DNA of 64,000 nucleotides from Pseudomonas psychrophila HA-4 (GTDB lineage: Bacteria > Pseudomonadota > Gammaproteobacteria > Pseudomonadales > Pseudomonadaceae): the NCBI RefSeq assembly GCF_000282975.1, contig NZ_ALJC01000087.1:62001-126000 (forward strand), read 5' to 3'. Position numbers and translations under genes: made by a program. The notes beneath the pieces are model-generated. The model saw only the letters and a list, made by a program, of their open reading frames with translations. It ran no database searches and was not told the DNA's origin. Shown in pieces: positions 56,017 to 64,000 of this stretch (position 1 is its first letter; every line of letters starts with the position of its first letter).

Positions 56017-56823
56017 ATGCATAAACGCCGCGCCTTGCTGGTGGCTTTCTCCCTCGGTCTCTGTAGTCAATGGACTAGCGCCGCGCCCCAGGTGCCGGAC
56101 CGACTGCAGAAAGTCGACAAACTCACCTACTGCTCGGGGATGGATTCGCCGCCCCTCGTGTCCTTTGATGAAGCCCAGAAACCGCGTGGGTTAACTGTCG
56201 ATCTGGGGCTGGAAATTGCCAAGCGGCTGGGCGACAAACAGGTGCAATGGCGAGTAATTCCGTTCTCCGGGTTGGTGCCGGCGTTGCTCGCCCAGCAGTG
56301 CGACATGATTGTCGACCAATTGTTCGACAAACCCGAACGGCGGCAGGTGATCGACATCGTCAATTACATGTATTCCAGTCAGTCGGTGGTTGTGCCCAAA
56401 GGCAATCCCAAAGTTATCAAGACCTTGGATGACCTGTCCGGGCACAAGGTGGCAGTGCTCAACGGCTCCACCATCAAGACTCTTCTCGATACCCAGAACG
56501 AAAGCCTGACGAAGGCCGGTAAGCCACCAATGAAACTGGTGGTCTACAACACCGACACCGATGCTTTTCAGGCCCTGCGCATCAACCAAGTCGATGCGTA
56601 TGGCACCACCGTTGAAACCGCCGGTTATTACGCGGCAATGGCGCCTGAGTTGTTCGAGGAAGGTGTGCCTGCGTTCAGCCGCATCCTCACCGGCTTGGGC
56701 ATGCGCAAGGATGATCCGCAACTGACTGGCGCCGTGCAGCAAGTGATCAACGATATGCGCAGTGATGGCAGCTATGTGCAGTTGCTGAACAAATGGCATG
56801 TCAGCAGCGACACTCTCGACTGA
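56017..56823 (+). CDS. Family 3 amino-acid-type ABC substrate-binding protein
   Basis: 268 residues. Signal peptide about 1-23 (LCSQWTSAAPQ). The body begins LTYCSGMDSPPLVSFDEAQKPRGLTVDLGLEIAKRLG and contains QCDMIVDQLFDKPERRQVIDIVNYM and DLSGHKVAVLNGSTIKTLL, the pattern of periplasmic polar amino-acid binding proteins. It delivers its ligand to the permease encoded next. First structural gene of the operon. Confidence 0.9.
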   Translation: MHKRRALLVAFSLGLCSQWTSAAPQVPDRLQKVDKLTYCSGMDSPPLVSFDEAQKPRGLTVDLGLEIAKRLGDKQVQWRVIPFSGLVPALLAQQCDMIVDQLFDKPERRQVIDIVNYMYSSQSVVVPKGNPKVIKTLDDLSGHKVAVLNGSTIKTLLDTQNESLTKAGKPPMKLVVYNTDTDAFQALRINQVDAYGTTVETAGYYAAMAPELFEEGVPAFSRILTGLGMRKDDPQLTGAVQQVINDMRSDGSYVQLLNKWHVSSDTLD

Positions 56824-56834
56824 GGTTTGCGGCG

Positions 56835-57611
56835 ATGAATTTCAATTGGGATGTGTTTTGGCACTACTTGCTGCAACCCAGTGGGGTGTACCTCACTGGG
56901 CTCTGGCTGACGTGTCTGATTGCCGTGCTATCGATGGCGATGGGTTGCGTGTTGGGCTTAGCGGCAGCGCTGTTGCGCTTATCGAAAACCCCACTGTTGC
57001 ACCTGCCAGTGCGCTTTTATGTGTGGGTGATGCGCGGTACGCCGTTGCTGGTGCAGATCGTGTTTCTGTACACCGCGTTGGCGGCGGGCGGGATTTTCCG
57101 CTTCGAGGATATCGACCTCTTTGGCATGGTCATTCCCGGCAATATCCAGGCGGCAATCATTGCCCTGGGCCTGAATGAAGGGGCGTACATGTCCGAGATC
57201 ATCCGTGCCGGTATCGGTGCGGTCGATAAGGGCCAATATGAAGCCGGGCGCTCTCTGGGCATGGGTTTCGCCAAGTTGATGCGCCGCATCGTATTGCCCC
57301 AAGCGTTCCGAGTCATCGTGCCGCCGCTGGGTAACGAGTTCAACGTGATGCTCAAGAACACCACCTTGGTCAGCGTGATTGGTGTGCAGGAGTTGCTGCT
57401 CAGTACTCAAATGGTCACCTCGGCGACGTTCCGCGTGTTCGAGTTGTACTTGGTGGTCGCGATTTACTTCCTGATGCTCACCACCTTGTGGGGCTTTTTC
57501 CAGCGTTGGTTGGAAGCACGATTTGGCCAGTCAGACCGACCCTCGTCATTGCCGCGGGCCTCCAGCCGAATGTTCGGCCGCAATACCCTGAAATTGCTGA
57601 GGGGACGATAG
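56835..57611 (+). CDS. Polar amino-acid ABC transporter permease
   Basis: 258 residues from ATG 56835 (TGAGG upstream). Five or so membrane helices; [21 protein letters not shown] and [57 protein letters not shown] (the EAA loop that docks on the ATPase) identify the HisM/HisQ/GlnP class. Only one permease gene is present, so it probably works as a homodimer. Confidence 0.92.
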   Translation: MNFNWDVFWHYLLQPSGVYLTGLWLTCLIAVLSMAMGCVLGLAAALLRLSKTPLLHLPVRFYVWVMRGTPLLVQIVFLYTALAAGGIFRFEDIDLFGMVIPGNIQAAIIALGLNEGAYMSEIIRAGIGAVDKGQYEAGRSLGMGFAKLMRRIVLPQAFRVIVPPLGNEFNVMLKNTTLVSVIGVQELLLSTQMVTSATFRVFELYLVVAIYFLMLTTLWGFFQRWLEARFGQSDRPSSLPRASSRMFGRNTLKLLRGR

Positions 57612-57613
57612 CC

Positions 57614-59505
<1,892 letters not shown>

Positions 59506-59522
59506 ATTGAAGAGCCTTTGCC

Positions 59523-61133
59523 ATGTTGAAATTTTCTGCTCACGAGTACCCCTATCCGTCGCAACGCCAGAGCGTGTTTGCTCGTCGTGGCATGGTCGCG
59601 GCTTCGCAGCCCCTGGCCGCCCAGGCGGGTATTGAAATAATGCAAAAAGGTGGCAATGCCATCGACGCCGCCATTGCCACGGCGGCGGCACTGACCGTGG
59701 TGGAGCCTACCGGCTGCGGCCTAGGTGGCGATGCCTTTGCCTTGGTGTGGTGCAAGGGGCAGTTGCACGGGCTGAACGGTAACGGCCAGGCACCGGCGGC
59801 CTTGAGTATCGAGGCGGTCAAGGCGGCCGGGCATGAGCATATGCCGTTGTACGGCTGGACCCCGGTAACGGTGCCCGGTTGCCCATCGGCGTGGGCGGAG
59901 CTGTCGAAACGCTTCGGCAAGTTACCCTTTGCCGATCTGTTGCAACCGGCTATTAGCATGGCGCGGGACGGCTTTGCAGTGTCGCCTGTGGTTGCCCATC
60001 AGTGGCAGCAAACGCTTGAAGAATTCAGCCCACACCGCGACTCGGTGCTTGATGCCTGGTTCGATACCTTTCTGATCGACGGGCGTGCGCCACGCGCGGG
60101 GGAAATATTCTGTAACCCAGCCCAAGCCCGCACGCTGGAAGAGCTGGCTGCCACCGAGTGCGAAAGCCTGTATCGCGGCGACTTAGCTGAGCGCCTGGAT
60201 GCCCATTCTCGTGCTAGCGCAGGCTACCTACGTGCCAGTGATCTCAAGGATTACCGCGCGCAGTGGGTGGACCCGATTCATGTCAACTACCGCGGCGTAG
60301 ACGTCTGGGAAATCCCGCCCAGCGGCCAGGGGATGGTGGCACTGATGGCACTGAAAATCCTCGAAGGTTTCAGCTTCGATCACCGTGACAGTCAGCAGAC
60401 CTGGCATCGTCAGCTTGAGGCGATGAAACTTGCCTACAGCGACGGTCTGCACTACATCACCGACCCTCAGCATATGCGTGTCGCAGTGGCGGACCTGCTG
60501 AGCGATGACTACAGCACCCGACGCCGTGACCAAATTGGCGAACAGGCGCAGATGCCCACCCCTGGAGACCCCCACGCCAGCGGTACGGTGTACCTAGCCA
60601 CGGCGGACGCCGAGGGCAATATGGTCTCGTTCATCCAGAGCAACTATCACGGTTTTGGTTCTGGTGTGGTGCTCCCCGACAGCGGTATCGCCTTGCAGAA
60701 TCGAGGGCAGGAATTCAGCCTCGACCCGAGTCACGCCAACTGTCTGGTAGGCGGCAAAAAAACCTTTCACACCATCATCCCGGGTTTTCTGACTAAAGAC
60801 GGCCACGCCCTTGGGCCGTTCGGCGTGATGGGTGGCTACATGCAGCCCCAGGGCCACGTGCAAATGGTGATGAACCTGGTGGATTTCGGCCTAAACCCGC
60901 AGGCGGCATTGGATGCGCCACGCTGGCAATGGCTGGGCGACATGAAAGTCGGCATCGAGCAGGGCGCATCCAGGGATCTGGCTAATGCCCTGGCACGGCG
61001 CGGTCATCAGGTTCAAATTGCCAGCGACCTCACCGACTACGGACGCGGGCAGATCATCCTGCGCGACCCGGTCAGCGGGGTGCTGTGCGGAGGCACCGAG
61101 CCGCGGGCGGATTCCCATATTGCGGTGTGGTAA
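59523..61133 (+). CDS. Gamma-glutamyltransferase-family hydrolase
   Basis: 536 residues. N-terminal GMVAASQPLAAQAGIEIMQKGGNAIDAAIATAAALTVVEPTGCGLGGDAF is the family's opening motif. The autocatalytic cleavage/nucleophile region is ASGTVYLATADAEGNMVSFIQSNYHGFGSGVVLPDSGIALQNRG, and VMGGYMQPQGHVQMVMNLVDFGLNPQAALDAPRW follows. Such enzymes transfer or hydrolyse gamma-glutamyl groups. There is no obvious signal peptide, so it may be cytosolic, like the YwrD branch. Last gene of the transporter operon, suggesting that the imported compound carries a gamma-glutamyl or similar amide bond. Confidence 0.87.
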   Translation: MLKFSAHEYPYPSQRQSVFARRGMVAASQPLAAQAGIEIMQKGGNAIDAAIATAAALTVVEPTGCGLGGDAFALVWCKGQLHGLNGNGQAPAALSIEAVKAAGHEHMPLYGWTPVTVPGCPSAWAELSKRFGKLPFADLLQPAISMARDGFAVSPVVAHQWQQTLEEFSPHRDSVLDAWFDTFLIDGRAPRAGEIFCNPAQARTLEELAATECESLYRGDLAERLDAHSRASAGYLRASDLKDYRAQWVDPIHVNYRGVDVWEIPPSGQGMVALMALKILEGFSFDHRDSQQTWHRQLEAMKLAYSDGLHYITDPQHMRVAVADLLSDDYSTRRRDQIGEQAQMPTPGDPHASGTVYLATADAEGNMVSFIQSNYHGFGSGVVLPDSGIALQNRGQEFSLDPSHANCLVGGKKTFHTIIPGFLTKDGHALGPFGVMGGYMQPQGHVQMVMNLVDFGLNPQAALDAPRWQWLGDMKVGIEQGASRDLANALARRGHQVQIASDLTDYGRGQIILRDPVSGVLCGGTEPRADSHIAVW

Positions 61134-61214
61134 CCGTGAACCACTGATATGTAGCGTCATGTCAGTCAGTTAAGGGAACGCTGTTTTAAATACAGCGAGA
61201 AACTGGCTTGCCAG

Positions 61215-61243
61215 CGATGCGGTTTATTCGTTAAACCGCATCG
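61215..61243. terminator. Hairpin after the gamma-glutamyltransferase gene
   Basis: Perfect 12-base arms CGATGCGGTTTA/TAAACCGCATCG around TTCGT. This is a common Pseudomonas extragenic hairpin; it lies 80 bases past the stop and probably ends the operon transcript, although no T run follows. Confidence 0.7.
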
Positions 61244-61360
61244 ACGGGCATGGCCCGCCGCTTGTGGCATTGCGTTTCGCGTTGTAATCGGCGTGCCCCG
61301 GCGAAGACATTTTGAGCAAAAAACGTTACAAAGCAGCACAACGTTCATTGGTCTCTTCCC

Positions 61361-64000
61361 GTGCAATCAAAAAATACCCCGCCGAACATCCGTAGAACTT
61401 TCAACGTCATCCCTGCTGACAGAACTGCTGAGTTAGAGCGGATGATGCTGAATGATCATATTGGTTTTGGAGGCGGGATTGATTGGCAAGAGCTTCTGAC
61501 GTCCATGCGTGTGCTGATCATCTCAGAAGCTGGCGCCGGTAAGACCTACGAATGCCGAATGCAGCACAAGTTTCTGTGGGAAGAGGGCGAGCCGGCTTTC
61601 TTTATTGAGCTTTCAGAACTCGCAAAAAGCCCTCTCCATGATCTATTAACCGTGGATGAGGAAGAGCGTTTTGAGGCTTGGCGAGCAGCACGATCAGGCA
61701 TTGCGACATTTTTTCTGGATTCCATCGATGAGCTTCAGCTCACTTTAGGGTCTTTCAGAACGGCCTTGAATAAGCTGAGTAAACCTCTGCGTGATCAGTT
61801 GAATCGGGCCCGTATTGTCATCACCACAAGGCCCGTACCTGTTGATGAACACTTAATTCGAGCCAATTTTCCTTTAACGCCAATGCCTGAAGCGGTAGTT
61901 GAAGCCAGCGCAGAGGCTTTCGCGGACCTGGTCTTGGGGCAGGAGCAGCCAGACACGATCGAACCTGAAGATGAGGGTCCACCGGACTGGATTACGGTAT
62001 CGCTCATGCCGTTATCGGATGACCTGATCAAGCAAATGTCGATCACCCAACATATCGCTGACCCTGATGCGTTGTTGGATTCGATACGTCGCCAGAACGC
62101 ACAAGATTTCGCACGGCGCCCGCAAGACCTCATTGAGTTATGTGCAGATTGGCGGGTTTCCAAAAAAATCCGTACCCACCGTGAACAGGTTCAGCAAAAC
62201 ATCCAGGTAAAGCTCAAACCTCGAACTGACCGGCAAGAGGCTGCTGAGCTTTCACCCGATCGTGCTCTTGAAGGCGCGAGCAGACTGGCCTTGGCGGCGC
62301 TGCTTACCCGAAAGCTGACTATTCGACATAGCCTGGAAGCGGATCTTGAGGCTGCATCGGGATCTGGGTCGGTTGCGCTCGACCCCGAGCAGGTCCTGCC
62401 AGACTGGGATCGCAAAGAGATACGTACCCTTTTGGAACGCTCTCTTTTCGGGTTTGCCAGCTACGGACGCGTCAGGTTTCACCATCGCTCAGTGACGGAA
62501 TATCTGGCGGCGCAGAGACTTGAGAATCGCATTACACATGGGATGACGATGAAGGCCGTAAAGCGGCTGCTTTTGGCTGAGACCCCGGAAGGGGTCAAGG
62601 TCATCAAGCCATCGATGCGTCCGCTAGCAGGTTGGTTGGCAGCGTCGCAGGAGAGTCTTTTCCAAGAGGTCCGAAACCGAGAGCCTGAGGTATTACTGAC
62701 GTACGGGGACCCAGGGTCGTTGACCTTGTCGCAACGGGTAGACGCTCTTCGCGCATACGTTGAAAAATATGGTTCCGGTGGCAAGCGCGGTATGAGTATT
62801 CCCTCAATACAAACCTATCGTTTTGCAAGCCGCGATCTGGAAGACGAAGTAGTACGCGCTTGGGCGACAGGTATTGAAAACACCGAAGTTCGTCAGTTGC
62901 TGATTGAAATGATCTGCGCAGGCAATATGAGCGGTTGCGCTGATCTCGCCAACTTTGCGGCCTTTAATGAGAGTGCCCCGGACAACGAACGTTTTGAGGC
63001 GATAGAAACGCTGATTCATTTCAGTGATTCAAGGCTGGAAACATTGGTTCAATCGCTTATAACCCAGCCAGAGCGCTGGGGTTCTAACCTATGTCAGAGG
63101 GTTGCCACTTTACTCTTTCCTGCTCATATCGCACCGGTTGAGCTGTGCTACTTGCTTGACAGAATCGGAGTGCCCCAAAGCCCCGATATCATGCAGAGAA
63201 GAGTATTCGTCAATGCTTTAAAGAATGCCGAGGTAGGGGATGAATACCTTCAATCGTTACTGGAGGTTCTTCTAGCCGCCATCGAAGGTACTGTGTGCTG
63301 GTCGGTTGAACGGACATGTTATACGAGCACGCGACCTGATCTCGTCATACTTCTAAGTATCGTCTGCAGACGTCTCTTAAGCGCTGCTGATGCCTCTTAT
63401 AACGTCATCCGTGCCACAGTTCTGAGCGTGCGGATTGAAACCAGGCTTCAGGCTGAGGGTAATTCGAAGAATGAGCTTAAAGCGATATTAACTAAAGCGT
63501 CTTCAGAATTAAGGGCTGAGATTTTTTGGGCTGACTATTCGTTTTGCCAGCGTCTGAATCCAAAGAGCGACCCAGTGGCGCGGTTTGTCGATGCCCATCA
63601 TTTTGGAGCGTTTAACCTCGATGTGGATGTCGATAGAGACTGGATCCATGCCGCGTTGGCAGACACACATCGTCCGCTGTTTGAGCGCCAAATAATGCTT
63701 GCAGCTTCATTGGGCGTTCTTTGTCGAGGTGATGAGGATGTGAGTGCAATCGTAGCGAACCTCAAGCCCTTTATCGAAGATAACCCCGTGCTGGACGCAT
63801 GCTTGATGGATACAAAACGCCCGGTTGTACAAGACCCGCGAGCGGACCAGATCAAACACGAAAACGCGCAACAAGAGCGCCAGAGGCAACGCCGTATTGA
63901 AAGAGAGCACCGGAGGCTGGTGACAATCTGGCATCTTTTAAAAGAGTCTTCGGAGACTATTTTTAGCCCGAAAAGAGAATATCGGCTCCTCTATTTTCTT
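61361..64000 (+). CDS. Large NACHT/STAND-type NTPase, likely immune protein (3' end outside window)
   Basis: An open frame of 880 codons runs from GTG 61361 to the right edge without a stop; ATG 61442 is an alternative start. A short N-terminal region is followed by the NTPase: Walker A SEAGAGKT at residues 55-62 and Walker B TFFLDSIDEL with Asp120. RARIVITTRPVP is a sensor-like arginine motif, and a winged-helix region ends with GRVRFHHRSVTEYLAAQRLE, the HRSxxEYLAAxxL hallmark of NACHT proteins. After it come several hundred helical residues, probably a sensor. No N-terminal effector domain is visible, so the effector may be at the unseen C-terminus or in a neighbouring gene. Bacterial NACHT proteins commonly defend against phage; that role is inferred. 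Confidence 0.82.
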   Translation, partial: MQSKNTPPNIRRTFNVIPADRTAELERMMLNDHIGFGGGIDWQELLTSMRVLIISEAGAGKTYECRMQHKFLWEEGEPAFFIELSELAKSPLHDLLTVDEEERFEAWRAARSGIATFFLDSIDELQLTLGSFRTALNKLSKPLRDQLNRARIVITTRPVPVDEHLIRANFPLTPMPEAVVEASAEAFADLVLGQEQPDTIEPEDEGPPDWITVSLMPLSDDLIKQMSITQHIADPDALLDSIRRQNAQDFARRPQDLIELCADWRVSKKIRTHREQVQQNIQVKLKPRTDRQEAAELSPDRALEGASRLALAALLTRKLTIRHSLEADLEAASGSGSVALDPEQVLPDWDRKEIRTLLERSLFGFASYGRVRFHHRSVTEYLAAQRLENRITHGMTMKAVKRLLLAETPEGVKVIKPSMRPLAGWLAASQESLFQEVRNREPEVLLTYGDPGSLTLSQRVDALRAYVEKYGSGGKRGMSIPSIQTYRFASRDLEDEVVRAWATGIENTEVRQLLIEMICAGNMSGCADLANFAAFNESAPDNERFEAIETLIHFSDSRLETLVQSLITQPERWGSNLCQRVATLLFPAHIAPVELCYLLDRIGVPQSPDIMQRRVFVNALKNAEVGDEYLQSLLEVLLAAIEGTVCWSVERTCYTSTRPDLVILLSIVCRRLLSAADASYNVIRATVLSVRIETRLQAEGNSKNELKAILTKASSELRAEIFWADYSFCQRLNPKSDPVARFVDAHHFGAFNLDVDVDRDWIHAALADTHRPLFERQIMLAASLGVLCRGDEDVSAIVANLKPFIEDNPVLDACLMDTKRPVVQDPRADQIKHENAQQERQRQRRIEREHRRLVTIWHLLKESSETIFSPKREYRLLYFL

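Overview
The window reads as a chromosomal segment of a Pseudomonas, most likely of the fluorescens/putida side of the genus. The best evidence is the gene order gacA (TTG start) - uvrC - pgsA - tRNA-Gly(GCC). It is supported by a fadDx-fadB2x-fadAx-acd-fadB1x operon laid out like the P. putida beta-oxidation cluster, by Pseudomonas-style GCGAGC/GCTCGC palindromes and by moderately high GC. No rRNA, complete insertion sequence or CRISPR array was seen.

Layout. 1-9.9 kb: a LysR fragment, a YdiJ-type 2-hydroxyacid dehydrogenase with a divergent LysR, small secreted and lipoproteins, an AraC regulator, a histidine-phosphatase-fold protein and a DUF1275 membrane protein. 10.6-19.4 kb: acyl-CoA degradation. 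A five-gene rightward operon (probably isoleucine or short-chain acids) meets a two-gene leftward operon (isobutyryl-CoA dehydrogenase-like plus 3-hydroxyisobutyryl-CoA hydrolase, valine); 3-hydroxybutyrate dehydrogenase follows. 19.5-22.9 kb: ppiC, a lipase, and a DAHP synthase preceded by a leader peptide rich in Phe, Tyr and Trp codons and an intrinsic terminator, which is a classical attenuator arrangement. 22.9-23.5 kb: a divergent pair of phage-type regulators with three phased GTTCRA repeats between them. 23.7-26.9 kb: gacA, uvrC, pgsA, tRNA-Gly.

26.9-30.4 kb is accessory DNA. A decayed P4-type integrase beside the tRNA is followed by decayed genes of an integrative conjugative element (PFL_4703, TIGR03750, TIGR03758 and RAQPRD families), then an orphan Rhs C-terminal protein with an ADP-ribosyltransferase-like toxin tip. 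30.5-38.3 kb is a catabolic island: aldehyde dehydrogenase, CoA-transferase, two crotonases, an MHS-type transporter and LysR and AraC regulators. 38.3-41.6 kb is eroded: a truncated cytochrome b beside an intact Tat-exported molybdopterin protein, and a secreted phospholipase-like gene broken by two one-base shifts. 41.6-46.5 kb is an McrBC-type restriction system led by a coiled-coil gene of unknown function.

46.6-61.1 kb: AraC/SDR/VOC genes and a broken saccharopine-dehydrogenase-like gene, a TonB-dependent receptor, a cysteine hydrolase with a GlxA-type regulator, an MHS transporter, and a GntR-controlled ABC operon with two unrelated binding proteins and a gamma-glutamyltransferase. From 61.36 kb to the right edge runs the first 880 codons of a NACHT/STAND NTPase, a likely immune protein, which has no stop codon inside the window.

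The strongest leads for undescribed biology are the McrBC operon with its unknown first gene, the NACHT protein, the Rhs ADP-ribosyltransferase without a visible immunity gene, and the aromatic attenuator with a second small ORF behind it.
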